From Candidatus Nitrotoga sp. MKT (GTDB lineage Bacteria; Pseudomonadota; Gammaproteobacteria; Burkholderiales; Gallionellaceae), in contig QFXH01000003.1 in assembly GCA_003402345.1 (NCBI GenBank), forward strand, positions 237,678 to 301,677: DNA of 64,000 nt, given 5' to 3'. Position numbers and translations under genes: made by a program. The first letter of the stretch is position 1. Every line of letters starts with the position of its first letter. The notes below the pieces were generated by a model. It worked only from the letters and a program-made list of their open reading frames with translations. It was not told the origin of the DNA and ran no database searches. Shown here in pieces: positions 7,299 through 17,902 of this stretch.

Positions 7299-9302
7299 AT
7301 GATGAACCAGCTCATTATATTTAATACGCACATGACCAATTCGCTACAACTCGTTCTAATTTTGCTCGCCGTTGCCGTAGGTGTGGTGGTGGCATGCCGT
7401 GTGTTGCACTTGCCTGTTGTACTTGGCTACCTAACCGTGGGCATTCTGATCGGTCCGCATGCGCTGGGCTGGATACCTGATACACCAGGCACTCGTCATC
7501 TGGCGGAATTCGGCCTGGTATTTCTAATGTTCAGCATCGGCCTTGAATTCAGCCTTGCGCGTCTTCACAAAATGAAACGCACAGTATTCGGCCTTGGTGG
7601 CGCGCAGGTAATGGTAACTCTTTTGTTGATTATGACAGCTGGGTGGCTGGCAGGATTTGATTGGCGTGCAAGTTTAGCGATGGGCTGTGTGCTGGCGATG
7701 TCATCCACCGCTATTGTAAGCAAGATGCTTGTCGAGCGCGCCGCAATGAGTGCACCGCACGGCCAGCAGATTATTGGCGTATTGCTATTTCAGGATTTAG
7801 CTGTAGTGCCGCTGCTCATCATCATTCCGGCTTTGGCAAGTCCACCAGGCGATCTACCGCTCACTCTTTCCCTTGCACTGCTTAAAGCCACATTAGTGCT
7901 AGCTGTGCTGTTGGTATTCGGCCAGCGCGTAATGCGATCTTGGTTTCATATCGTGGCTCGGCAAAAATCTTCCGAGCTATTTATGCTCAACGTACTTTTT
8001 ATCACACTGGGTCTTGCCTATTTCACTGAATTAGTTGGGCTATCGCTGGCACTGGGAGCATTTGTGGCCGGCATTTTGATTGCTGAGACTGAATACCGCT
8101 ATCAAGTTGAAGATGACATAAAACCGTTCCGCGATGTACTAATGGGCCTATTTTTCGTTACTGTCGGCATGATGCTGGATCTCGGCGAAATGTTTGCCAA
8201 TATTGGCTGGGTACTTCTAATGCTACTCTGCTTAGTACTAATTAAATTTACTGTAGTAGCCTTATTAGTGCGCCAGTTTTCCGGCGATTGGGGCGTAGCG
8301 ATTCGCAGTAGCTTAGGATTGGCGCAGGCCGGTGAATTCGGCTTCGTGCTTTTAACTCTAGCAGGCGGGGTAAATCTACTGTCCCCTGCAACAGTACAAC
8401 TCATCCTAGACACTATGCTTCTCTCCATGCTGGCCGCGCCTTTTTTAATCCAGCATACCGAAGCTATTGTACGGCGCATTGCACCTTCCGAATGGATGAG
8501 CCGCGCCATGCAGATACATCAAATTGCGGTGCAAAGCATATCCGCCGATGCAAACATCATTATTTGCGGCTACGGTCGAAGTGGACAATCGTTGGCTCGT
8601 TTTATGAGACAGGAAAATGTTCAATTTATCGTACTCGATCTCGACTCACGCCGTGTACATGAGGCCGCAGCAGCAGGTGAAAACGTGGTGTACGGTGATG
8701 CCGCCAAGCGTGAAGTACTTTTGGCAGCCGGGTTAATGCGCGCTAAAACTCTGGTTGTCACTTACATCGACACTCACTCCGCACTCAAAATTTTACACCT
8801 AGTTAATGAACTACGCCCTGATTTACCAGTGGTAGTTCGAAGTGCCGACGAGACCCATATCGAAGCGCTCAAACAAGCTGGAGCGGCCGAAGTTGTGGCA
8901 GATGTGCTAGAAGGCAGTGTAATGCTGGCGTCGCAAGCACTACTAATGTCTGGCGTGCCGCTCAACCGCGTTGTCCGCCGCCTTCAAGAAAACCGGGCAC
9001 GTCGCTATAGCATGTTCAGCACCTACTTTCGTACTGCCGTGAATGTAGTGGGTGAAATTACAGAAAACCTACAGCCACGCTTCCATAGCGTATTACTGGG
9101 AGAACGCGATGCCGCCGTGGGCAAGACACTTGATGAAATTAACCTAGCCAAATTAAATGTTGAAGTAAATGCAGTACGACGCCACAACGTGCGCGGCAAT
9201 CAACCTGCAGGCAATATGATCATGAAAGCTGGTGACGTACTGGTATTGCTCGGTCAACCAAGGCCACTTGCGGCGGCGAAAAAACACTTGCGCGAAGGAT
9301 AA
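7299..9302 (+). CDS. Kef-type monovalent cation/proton antiporter (CPA2) with RCK domains
   Basis: Inner-membrane antiporter of 667 residues. About twelve hydrophobic segments (residues 15-390) form the sodium/hydrogen exchanger domain, with motifs LGYLTVGILIGPHALG and LEFGLVFLMFSIGLEFSL-like sequence near residue 70. A Rossmann TrkA-N domain follows (IIICGYGRSGQSLARFM near residue 420), then a TrkA-C domain to the end. Family members exchange K+ or Na+ for H+ and can be gated by nucleotides or glutathione; KefB, KefC and YbaL types cannot be separated here. The start is uncertain: ATGs at 7299, 7302 and 7332 all lack a clear ribosome site. Confidence 0.88.
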   Translation: MMNQLIIFNTHMTNSLQLVLILLAVAVGVVVACRVLHLPVVLGYLTVGILIGPHALGWIPDTPGTRHLAEFGLVFLMFSIGLEFSLARLHKMKRTVFGLGGAQVMVTLLLIMTAGWLAGFDWRASLAMGCVLAMSSTAIVSKMLVERAAMSAPHGQQIIGVLLFQDLAVVPLLIIIPALASPPGDLPLTLSLALLKATLVLAVLLVFGQRVMRSWFHIVARQKSSELFMLNVLFITLGLAYFTELVGLSLALGAFVAGILIAETEYRYQVEDDIKPFRDVLMGLFFVTVGMMLDLGEMFANIGWVLLMLLCLVLIKFTVVALLVRQFSGDWGVAIRSSLGLAQAGEFGFVLLTLAGGVNLLSPATVQLILDTMLLSMLAAPFLIQHTEAIVRRIAPSEWMSRAMQIHQIAVQSISADANIIICGYGRSGQSLARFMRQENVQFIVLDLDSRRVHEAAAAGENVVYGDAAKREVLLAAGLMRAKTLVVTYIDTHSALKILHLVNELRPDLPVVVRSADETHIEALKQAGAAEVVADVLEGSVMLASQALLMSGVPLNRVVRRLQENRARRYSMFSTYFRTAVNVVGEITENLQPRFHSVLLGERDAAVGKTLDEINLAKLNVEVNAVRRHNVRGNQPAGNMIMKAGDVLVLLGQPRPLAAAKKHLREG

Positions 9303-9660
9303 CTGGGACAGCGCTTTACAATTCTTGACCAACAGGTTAGCTTTCACCCTTGGCTTTGCAGTACAACTGCCATATCAAATAAGCGCCGCGCCACCATCTG
9401 ACGCGTTTCAATCGGCCATGGCCGTATCGCCAAGGTTTAAGTTAAAATGACTACAACCCTAGTCAAGATATACAGATGTTCTGTTATTCATATTTTAATG
9501 ACCGTGCCCCTCGCATAATGTTTAATTATAACCACCTGTTTCAGACTCAAACATCGTTAAACGATGCTCCCTGTGGGTATTTTCATGAAATGGGCGTAAA
9601 CTAGGCGAATTAATTTGTCCCTATGTAAAACCGGGCGTACCCGGGCTGCCAGGAAAATAC
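9303..9660. other. Intergenic region before the GGDEF-EAL gene
   Basis: About 360 bp without a recognisable gene. An AGGA ribosome site is present shortly before the ATG at 9661. No firm promoter or terminator was identified. Confidence 0.4.
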
Positions 9661-11883
9661 ATGAGTAGGAAGACAAGCGGGCCAGGCCAGCTATGCACAA
9701 AAACTGAAGTGCAACTTGCTCTCACACCAGAGCAGGACGGAATATCGTGGCCTGTTGAGAAATTTCTGCACGAGTTCCAACTACCCTCGGCTGAGCTGGA
9801 GATACAGAACAAGGAGTTACGGCACGCCCTCGCTGAACTGGAAAAATCCCGTGATTGCTACATGGATCTTTATAATTTTGCTCCTGTCGGTTACCTTACT
9901 CTCACCAGTGAAGCCTTAATTGCCGAAGTAAATCTCACTGGTGCTACGCTATTGGGAATTGAGCGCAAGGAATTGTTGCTACACCATTTTACGCATTTTA
10001 TTGCAGATGATTACAGCGATCACTGGCACCATTTTTTCCTGGGCGTTTTACAACGTGATGAGCGGCAAGATTGTGAATTAGTACTTAAGCGCAGTAATGG
10101 CTCGCTCTTTCATGCCCACCTGGACTGCTTGCATGTAAAAACTGACAATGGCGGACACTTAGCACGCATCGCATTTACCGATATCAGCGAGCGTAAGCAA
10201 GCTGAAGAAACGTTACGCATCGCCGCCATCGCCTTCGAGTCACAGGAAGGGATCATGGTAACCGATGCCAACGGCGTCATCCAGCGGGTAAACAATGCCT
10301 TCACCCGCCTCACGGGCTACAGTATGGAAGACGCAGTGGAAAAAACACCGGCGCTGCTGAGTTCCGGACGGCATGACAAACACTTTTACCAGTGCATGTG
10401 GACAACCCTGAATGAGCAGAAATACTGGCAGGGCGAGATGTGGAATAAACGTAAAAATGGCAAAATATGTGCCGATTGGCTGACCATTACTGCCGTCGCT
10501 GCGCCCGATGGAAACATCACTCATTACGTCGGAACTTTTTCCGACATCACCAGCAACCCCGAGTCATTGGCCGAAATCCACCGGTTGGCCTATTATGATT
10601 TACTCACCCAGCTTCCCAACCGTCGCATGCTGCTTGACCGCCTGAGACAGGCACTCGCTGCCAGCAACCGCAGCAAGCATTATGGCGCTCTTCTATTTTT
10701 GGACCTGGATAATTTCAAAAACCTCAACGATACGCGTGGCCACTATATCGGCGACTTGCTGCTAGTTGAAATCGCACACCGTCTAAATGCCAACGTGCGT
10801 GAAGGCGATACTGTGGCGCGGTTGGGGGGTGATGAATTCGTATTGATGCTAGAAAATTTGAGCGACAACATTCAGGAAGCTGCCATTCAGGCAGACTTGG
10901 TAGGCGAGAAGGTTCGCGATGCCGTTGCATTGCCTTATAAGCTTAAGGGCCTCGAATTATGGTGTACCGCCAGTATCGGGGTCAGCCTGTTTTACGGCCA
11001 TGAAGCTTCAGTTGATGAACTGCTCAAATATTCCGATTTCGCGATGTATCATGCCAAAAAAGAGGGGCGCAACAGTGTACGTTTCTTCGACCCCGAAATG
11101 CAGGCCACGTTGATCGAACGGAGCGCGCTTGAAAGCGACCTGCGCCATGCACTGGGTCGCCAGCAACTACGTCTCTATTACCAAATACAAGTAAACAATG
11201 AGCGTCGTGCCATCGGTGCCGAAGCATTGCTCCGCTGGATACACCCCGAACGGGGTTTGATTCTTCCTGAACAATTTATTCCGCTGGCCGAAAAAACTGG
11301 CCTAATCGTACCGATTGGACTGTGGGTGCTGCAAACGGCGTGCGCTCAGATCAAGGACTGGTCTGGCAATCCGGCCACCAGCAGCCTGCAACTCGCCCTC
11401 AATGCAAGTGCGCTCGAGTTGCGCCAACCGGATTTCGTCGAACATGTGCGGCAGGCCATTTCCACAACCGGTATCAACCCGGCACTTCTGAAAATCGAAC
11501 TGACTGAGAGCCAGCTAATTGACAATATCAGTGATACCGTCGCTAAAATGAATGCGCTCAAGGCACTCGGCATCCGTTTTTCGATGGATGATTTCGGTAC
11601 CGCTTACTCCTCACTCGCCTACCTAAAACAACTACCGCTAGATCAATTAAAAATCGATCAAACCTTCGTCCGCGATCTAGGCGACAACTCCAGCAATGCA
11701 GCCCTTGTGCAGGCCATCGTCCTTATGGGGCGCACATTCGGTTTGGACGTCATTGCCGAAGGTGTAGAAATCGAAGCACAATTAGAGTTCCTAAATTTGC
11801 ACGGCTGCCATGCTTACCAAGGCTATCTATTTAGCCGTCCCCTGCCGCTAGAAGAATTCGAAGAATTTATAGAACGCGTTTAA
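9661..11883 (+). CDS. PAS-PAS-GGDEF-EAL cyclic di-GMP enzyme
   Basis: A 740-residue signalling protein without evident membrane segments. Order: coiled-coil-like N-terminus (40-62), PAS 1 (about 65-185), PAS 2 (about 188-300), GGDEF (about 305-475), EAL (about 485-735). The diguanylate cyclase site GGDEF (389-393) is intact, with an RxxD inhibitory site (REGD, 380-383). The phosphodiesterase site has EAL (521-523), KIELTES, DDFGTAYSSL and DQLKIDQTFV, also complete. It could therefore make and/or degrade c-di-GMP under control of a small-molecule or redox signal sensed by PAS. It lies near a GGDEF gene and a broken HD-GYP gene. Confidence 0.95.
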   Translation: MSRKTSGPGQLCTKTEVQLALTPEQDGISWPVEKFLHEFQLPSAELEIQNKELRHALAELEKSRDCYMDLYNFAPVGYLTLTSEALIAEVNLTGATLLGIERKELLLHHFTHFIADDYSDHWHHFFLGVLQRDERQDCELVLKRSNGSLFHAHLDCLHVKTDNGGHLARIAFTDISERKQAEETLRIAAIAFESQEGIMVTDANGVIQRVNNAFTRLTGYSMEDAVEKTPALLSSGRHDKHFYQCMWTTLNEQKYWQGEMWNKRKNGKICADWLTITAVAAPDGNITHYVGTFSDITSNPESLAEIHRLAYYDLLTQLPNRRMLLDRLRQALAASNRSKHYGALLFLDLDNFKNLNDTRGHYIGDLLLVEIAHRLNANVREGDTVARLGGDEFVLMLENLSDNIQEAAIQADLVGEKVRDAVALPYKLKGLELWCTASIGVSLFYGHEASVDELLKYSDFAMYHAKKEGRNSVRFFDPEMQATLIERSALESDLRHALGRQQLRLYYQIQVNNERRAIGAEALLRWIHPERGLILPEQFIPLAEKTGLIVPIGLWVLQTACAQIKDWSGNPATSSLQLALNASALELRQPDFVEHVRQAISTTGINPALLKIELTESQLIDNISDTVAKMNALKALGIRFSMDDFGTAYSSLAYLKQLPLDQLKIDQTFVRDLGDNSSNAALVQAIVLMGRTFGLDVIAEGVEIEAQLEFLNLHGCHAYQGYLFSRPLPLEEFEEFIERV

Positions 11884-11935
11884 TCAAAATACTGGCCGTG
11901 CCCAATCCCGACCATGTGAAACTCAATTATTAACT

Positions 11936-12706
11936 GTGCGGCCCTTGCTCAAAAAACTCCCGCCCGCCATCGCTGCACTACTGCTGCAAGCAGCAGCAGT
12001 AGTGCTCATGTTGCTGACAGTTAAAGTTATAGGGCAGCACGAATCGCCATTGTTGTTTGCCTTACTTTGCGGCTTACTCGCCGCCACGTTCAGTTTCTTT
12101 GCTGGACTTGCCAAATGGTGGCTGGCCATCCAACTGCTGTTCGCGCCAGCCTTAGTGCTAATGCTCTCAGCCAAATTGCCCCCTTCTCTTTTTCTTGGCG
12201 CATTTCTGATATTACTGCTTGTATATTGGAGCACTTTTCGCACACAAGTACCGCTATATCTTTCCAGTAATAAAGTGTGGCGTGCCTTGGAACATTTACT
12301 ACCTGCCGCAAAAGCTAATTCAAATTTCACCTTCATTGATTTGGGTTCTGGCTTGGGTGGGGTGTTAACACATCTTGCCAACGTTCGCCCGGACGGACGC
12401 TATATCGGCGTGGAGGCAGCACCCTTGCCGTTTTTCTGGAGTTGGTTACGTATTAGGCTAGGCAACCACCGCAATTGTCAGGTGAAGTGGGGGAGTTTGT
12501 GGGACTGCGATTTATCGCAGTACGACGTGGTGTTTGCCTACCTCTCACCAGTGCCGATGGGTAAACTCTGGCACAAGGCACGCGCCGAAATGCGTCCTGG
12601 CACAATGTTTATCAGCAGCACCTTTAGCGTACTTGATCAAACACAGCATGAAACCGTGCAGGTAGATGACTTGCATCATTCCACTCTATTTATCTGGCAT
12701 ATGTAA
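11936..12706 (+). CDS. Membrane-anchored class I SAM-dependent methyltransferase
   Basis: A 256-residue protein with a GTG start and no evident ribosome site. Residues about 8-105 contain three to four hydrophobic segments. The C-terminal half is a Rossmann methyltransferase domain with motif I FIDLGSGLGG near residue 132 and a downstream acidic motif GVEAAPLP. The methyl acceptor is unknown. It starts 52 nt after the GGDEF-EAL gene in the same direction and may be co-transcribed. Similar membrane-linked methyltransferases of unknown role occur in Nitrosomonadales (recollection). Confidence 0.75.
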   Translation: MRPLLKKLPPAIAALLLQAAAVVLMLLTVKVIGQHESPLLFALLCGLLAATFSFFAGLAKWWLAIQLLFAPALVLMLSAKLPPSLFLGAFLILLLVYWSTFRTQVPLYLSSNKVWRALEHLLPAAKANSNFTFIDLGSGLGGVLTHLANVRPDGRYIGVEAAPLPFFWSWLRIRLGNHRNCQVKWGSLWDCDLSQYDVVFAYLSPVPMGKLWHKARAEMRPGTMFISSTFSVLDQTQHETVQVDDLHHSTLFIWHM

Positions 12707-12851
12707 TGATTGGCAAGGATGCGTAAAGCACAAATTAAATTGTTCATTCGCACCGATAACCAGCCACTTAGCAACTGTAATTAATTGCTCATTGATACGC
12801 CTGAGCCGTTCTATACGAAAGATTGCGCTACCACTATTCATAAAAACAAGA

Positions 12852-14675
12852 CTATTGTTTAGGCTCTGACGCGCCAATCACTCGATTGCGCCCAGTCTGT
12901 TTTGCCTTATAAAGTGCAGCATCAGCTCGTGGCAATACCTCATCAACTGTCTCATTCAAAAATCGCTCTGCCACGCCAGCGCTAAATGTAATTAATATAC
13001 GCTCGTTATTTTGTAAGAAGAAATTCTTGGTTAAATCGCGCTGCACCCCTTTTATTACCTCTATCGCATCGTCTTCCTTTGTGCCCGGAAGAATGATAAT
13101 AAATTCTTCACCTCCATAGCGAGCCAGTACATCGGTACTGCGTATTACGCTCTTCACAACTTTAGCCAAGTGTACAAGCGCCACATCACCGGTAGAATGT
13201 CCTAATCTATCATTGATTTCTTTGAAGTGGTCAATATCTATCATTGCAAGGGTTAGAGGTGTGCCATGTCTATCAGCCCTTTCAAATTCCCGCACCAATG
13301 CTGCATCCATACCACGTCTATTCAGCGCACCAGTTAAAAAATCTTGATGCGCAACTTCGCTTATGTAATCAAGCTTTGTAGTGAGTTCATTAATTTGCTT
13401 CTCTGCTTCATCCACTTTTTTCTGAGTTTCTTGGAAAGCTGTATGACTACGTTGCGCATCTGCACTCATCTTCCGTATGTCGCCTACCAAATTTTCAAGT
13501 ATGGCGCTTAAATTAGTTACGTCATGTATCGATGTGATTTGCTCCTGATAATTTTTTATTTTAAACTGATAGCTACCCGCGCTCTCTGTTATATCTGCCA
13601 AATTATTTACAAAAGTAACCACCATTTTTTTAATGGCTCCTTTAGCCTCATTAAGCCCTTGCTTGATATGTGATTGCTTGTAGATCAGCTCTTTGAGACT
13701 ATTTTCTGCGCTGTAAAGTGAATCAATATCAATCGGTTTCGAAATGATCTCTTGAACGATTGTGATTTGCCCATGAAACCATTCGTCTTCTATGGTCAAT
13801 TCGCCCATGCTAGAAACCAGCAGCCGCAACATTTGGATAAGCATTTCCTGCATGCGGCGTTGCGAATCATTTTGTAATTCCGCTCGAAGTAACGTAGATT
13901 TTAATGCCTCGCCCAGTGAATTCGCTTCTTCTATGGACAGAGATTCGCGCACACGTTTTAGCAATGCTTCTATTCTCTGAGCCGCGCCTCCAATGTTAGC
14001 AAGCTGTGGAACGACCGCTAAATTAACGGCTCTGATCAGCATATCGCGCCAAATAATTGCCAGTTCCCGCTGGCTATCATCAGTATTAGCTACTGGGTTG
14101 GATGACTGAACAACTTTCTGAATTGTAAATTGTTGTTCTTGTGCTGCTTCTTTCGCATGGACGTGACTTATTTCAGGAGCTTGATGGGTTATCTGACCTT
14201 CCCCCCAAGACGTGATTAAGATATGCATCTTTTGACCCAATTGATTGGGGTCATTGGCAAACTTGATTAATATGCGATTCAAGTTTTCAATTTTTTTACT
14301 CAGGCTAAGATTTCCATGGTTTACTTCCAATTGCTTTAGCAGCGAGCGTAAAAGCGTAGTCCAATTCACTGCAACAGCTTCATCAGTTCCTGTTGAAAAA
14401 AGGCTACGAAGCAGCTTCTCCAACTTGGTTGGATCGGGTTTTTCAACCAACTTATGAATGGACTGCGCAACGGCCACCAACTTGGGGCGTTCCGTGCCCA
14501 TCTCATATAAAACTTTTTCCAGAGATTTACTAAGAATTGCAGAATGATCTACAAACTCAATTCCTGCAATCTTGTTATAGGCACGTCGATAATTGTCCGG
14601 TGTTGGCGGACTCTTGTCATTGGAAAGCTGTATAAAGGCCTGTCGAGCCAATTCTATAGGCGTAATTGTTTTCAT
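12852..14675 (-). CDS. GGDEF-domain diguanylate cyclase with long helical N-terminus
   Basis: A 607-residue cytoplasmic protein. Residues 1-400 are largely helical and of no recognised domain, with a predicted coiled coil just before the catalytic part (KVDEAEKQINELTTKLDYIS region). The GGDEF domain spans about residues 435-600 with active-site GGEEF (521-525) and an RxxD inhibitory site (RSTD) five residues before it, so it should make c-di-GMP and be product-inhibited. It converges with the methyltransferase gene. No ribosome site is obvious before the ATG. Confidence 0.92.
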   Translation of the reverse strand: MKTITPIELARQAFIQLSNDKSPPTPDNYRRAYNKIAGIEFVDHSAILSKSLEKVLYEMGTERPKLVAVAQSIHKLVEKPDPTKLEKLLRSLFSTGTDEAVAVNWTTLLRSLLKQLEVNHGNLSLSKKIENLNRILIKFANDPNQLGQKMHILITSWGEGQITHQAPEISHVHAKEAAQEQQFTIQKVVQSSNPVANTDDSQRELAIIWRDMLIRAVNLAVVPQLANIGGAAQRIEALLKRVRESLSIEEANSLGEALKSTLLRAELQNDSQRRMQEMLIQMLRLLVSSMGELTIEDEWFHGQITIVQEIISKPIDIDSLYSAENSLKELIYKQSHIKQGLNEAKGAIKKMVVTFVNNLADITESAGSYQFKIKNYQEQITSIHDVTNLSAILENLVGDIRKMSADAQRSHTAFQETQKKVDEAEKQINELTTKLDYISEVAHQDFLTGALNRRGMDAALVREFERADRHGTPLTLAMIDIDHFKEINDRLGHSTGDVALVHLAKVVKSVIRSTDVLARYGGEEFIIILPGTKEDDAIEVIKGVQRDLTKNFFLQNNERILITFSAGVAERFLNETVDEVLPRADAALYKAKQTGRNRVIGASEPKQ

Positions 14676-15013
14676 ATATCGCTATCGTTAATCTGTAAAG
14701 CAGGATCGTTGCTAGTATTTAGTTGCATTAACTGACAATAATATTGTGGAGCTATACTCTTCTTATTTTACGCCTGCACTAATCGAACGGCGATACCTTT
14801 TTAGCGCCTACAGTCGTGTCGATTTTCTGAATGCATTGAGTAAATTTGCAGACTACTCCATCACATGGCTTTGCACTACAAATTCCAGATCATACTTCTA
14901 TCCATCTCTGATTAAGACAACTCACCGACGCGCTTATAAGTCCGCAATGATCTTTGTCAGGCTAACCTCAGTAATCTGGCCAGAACTTGTTGCAACACAA
15001 TAGTGATAACGTG
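14676..15013. other. Intergenic region between GGDEF gene and HD-GYP pseudogene
   Basis: About 340 bp. An 85-codon plus-strand frame here (14746-15003) has no recognisable family and poor coding character. Nothing else is supported. Confidence 0.4.
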
Positions 15014-16337
15014 TCATCGCGTTGCGAGGTAGGCAAGCAATTCTTTAGTCCAGCTATCAAGATGATGGTTTTCACCTTCGTTCAAGACCACACGGATGAT
15101 CTCTCTGCGGCGACAAATCTCCCGTTCGAGATCTATAAATTGCCAATCTAATTCGTCTAACACCGCAGTCAATTCGTTGGCAATCTGGGGGTCTGCCACC
15201 GCAATTTCAACCAGTGACTCCAAACTGCCTGGATCGAAACCGAATTAAAAAAGCATTAAACGTAAATTCGCCATGCGATCGAACATAAACTCCAGCTCCC
15301 CAGCCAGACTACTACTGTCAGTAGCTAACAGACCAAGTACAGCGCGAAACTCACTCCATGTCTCAAATAATTGAGAAACCGCCTCAAGCCGGGGTAGCTC
15401 AACAATGTTGGCGGCGACAGTGCCGTTGGTCATGCGGCCAAACCCTTCATGAACAAAGGAAAGCAATTCAGGGTCGTACTTTTTTACATTTAAGCGCATC
15501 AAGGTGGCCAACCGCAGATTAGAGCCAAAGCGCGCAAAAATAAAAGCGCAGACATCGGCAACGCTGACGATACGGGCTATGGTTCCAATTTGCTCACCAT
15601 GCAACCCATAAGGATAAACGCTGCCGTCCTGCCTCTCATGGTGTTGTAGAATCGCGGTCGAAACAGCAGGATCAAATGCCTGCCACTTCACGGACAATAA
15701 GAAAGCCTGCAATTGAATGTGCATAGATGTGGCAACGCTCTGTTTCACTGAGGTGGTTTGTTGAATTCAGCAAATGCAGGGTTGATATGAAGCTCTCCCA
15801 AATCATGAAACAAGGCTGCACACAGCAGATTTTCCATGTCTGTTCCTGACAGTTTTTTACGTACTGCCAAATAGTGGCAATCAAAATCACAAGCACTAGG
15901 TGTTGAAATAAATGCGGATGCTGCTCTTTGGCAACAGTAAGTTTGAACGCCATATGCGGTGATAACACCAAAAGGACGAGTTCTTGAGGTAGCACCCGTA
16001 AATCTCCATTGAAGGCCGCCAAATATTGCAGGTTGGAGTTTTCTTTGATTAGACGAGTGACTTCTCTTGCCAAGGAATCCACCGTGACACCGTTCTGGAC
16101 TATGAGGCTTTGGTCGATCGGTTTACACAGCTTGTGCTTTATCAACCCTTCACGCTGACTACCACCAATAGTCGTGTTCTTTGTAATTAACTTGATTCCA
16201 TTGGCTGTGTAAATGTCCTCATAGGAAATTACTTCCTTATGGTCTGCCATGTCGGTGATCGCTGTCACATAATGTGGAGCTTCCTCGATCGACTGATGTG
16301 CCATATCTTCATACAAAGTATTGCGGGCAATTGTCAT
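15014..16337 (-). pseudogene. Broken HD-GYP-type c-di-GMP phosphodiesterase
   Basis: Pieces of one HD-domain protein lie in three frames. The N-terminal part starts at 16337 (MTIARNTLYEDMAHQS). The HD motif (LLCAALFHDLGELHIN) is in a second frame near 15780-15840. A return to the first frame gives HLSETERCHIYAHSIAG. A third frame gives HHERQDGSVYPYGL, which corresponds to HHERxDGxGYP with the GYP Gly changed to Val. An in-frame TAA at 15245-15247 then separates a C-terminal helical tail ending at 15014. With at least three frameshifts and one nonsense codon it should be inactive. Sequencing error could explain one lesion but hardly all of them. Confidence 0.85.
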
Positions 16338-16882
16338 ATGGCGATGTTTATATATTCTAGCGCTGCTCGCTGAGGTTTTGGCAATTTCTCAAGCTGGCGA
16401 TACTTTTTAGAATCATAAAGATGCTATAGCAAGCAATTAATATAGGTTGCCTATAATGGACTGCTCGTTGCGCTGGATAATGCGCTATTCAGTAGTTGCG
16501 GCGATCAAGCTCTATCTAGTAAGTTAAATTATAAAAATAATATAAAGCATGAGAAATTACGCATCAGGTACCATAAGAAAATTTAATTGCTCTTATTAAT
16601 GCAGCCAAGCAAAGTATGAAGTGGAGGTACCGTTAAAAATTTAACTGCCAGACAAGTTAAAATCTATTCTGGCCGGATCAACACGTAACAATATTCCTTA
16701 CAATTGGCCAGTATGCGCTTTCATTATTTGACGTATAAAATCAATGAATATACTTACAGCCGCTTGCCTCATAACGACCGCCAGCTTTATAAAAAACTTT
16801 CTATTTTAACTTAATGAAAAAACATAACTTTGTCATAAGTATCGCAATACTTTGCTGACCGTCTCATGGCAAGCATTAAACA
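16338..16882. other. AT-rich intergenic region
   Basis: About 545 bp between two divergent pseudogenes. No coding sequence was recognised. TTGACG (16728) and TATACT (16749) face the AraC relic but are only 15 bp apart, so no promoter is called. Confidence 0.4.
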
Positions 16883-17902
16883 ATGTATATGAATAATCAG
16901 CCACAAGCCACTGCAGGAATTAAGCACGTGTCGACTGACTCAGTATGCAAAGAGGAAAAATCAACATTCTGGGCTAACATAATCTGTCAACATTTAATTC
17001 AAGTTGATTGCAATTCGATTGCAGACCAAGCGCAGTTTCATGGATCCATTCAATTACGCAAAATCGCGCATGTGGATGTCTCACAGGTGGAGTCATGTGC
17101 CCAGCATATGGCGCGCACGGCACCGCCCATAGCGCAAGCAGATAAAGAGTATTTTTCCTGAACATTCAGCGCCAAGGCAGCAGCTTAGTACGGCAGGATG
17201 GCCGCGAGGCCAAGCTCGTTTCAGGAGACATAACCCTGTACTCGAGCGCCCGGCGCTATGAGCTAACATTTGACGCCGCATTTTCACAGACCGTGCTGAT
17301 CTTTCCCGCATAGATGATGCGGGCGATAAGTCCGGCGATCAATGCACTGACAGCGACTACCTTAGATAGTCACAACCCGACAACGAAGCTGCTAACCTTG
17401 ATGGCCAACAATTACTTTCAGACCCCGTTCGAAATCTTGTCCACGCATACCATAACCCACGCCACAAATGCATTAGCCGAAATATTCGCTGCAAACGTGG
17501 CCGAATTTTCCACCAAGGCCGACACAACTAAACCAAACTTAGAACTGTTCCACATAACTCAGATCAAACAGTACGTCTTTAAAAACCTGAATAATCCAGA
17601 ATTGTCGATCCAGAACGTGTCCCAAGCCCTGCATATTTCGCCAGCTCATATCCACCGCTTGTTCAAAATAGAAGAACAAACATTCAGCGCATGGATCTGG
17701 GCACGCACGCCTTCTCGCGTGCAAATTAGCGCTACAAGATCCGGCCAAATCGCGTTTAACAATAAGCCAAATTGTATATAGTTGCGGGTTTAACAATTCA
17801 TCCCATTTTTCGCGCGCGTTTCGCACAAAATTCGGTACAACGGCGCGCGAATGGAGAGAAAAAATGATAGTGAGTACTCAAAACCTTAAAGACTGCCAAT
17901 AA
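16883..17902 (+). pseudogene. Broken AraC/XylS-family transcription regulator
   Basis: The N-terminal ligand/cupin-like part (STFWANIICQHLIQVDCNSI onward) runs to a TGA at 17159. The next frame continues the same domain (LNIQRQGSSLVRQDGREAKL) to a TAG at 17311, then the linker and the first helix-turn-helix (LSIQNVSQALHISPAHIHRL). A final frame change near 17705 restores the second helix-turn-helix (ISQIVYSCGFNNSSHFSRAF), ending at TAA 17900. Two frameshifts and a nonsense codon make it inactive. The former target genes are not evident. Confidence 0.85.

Noticed and set aside
14746..15003. An 85-codon plus-strand frame
   Set aside because: No ribosome site, no family features and unusual composition; probably random.
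15014..16337. Three separate small genes instead of one HD-GYP pseudogene
   Set aside because: The pieces join in order into a single HD-GYP domain, so independent genes are much less likely.
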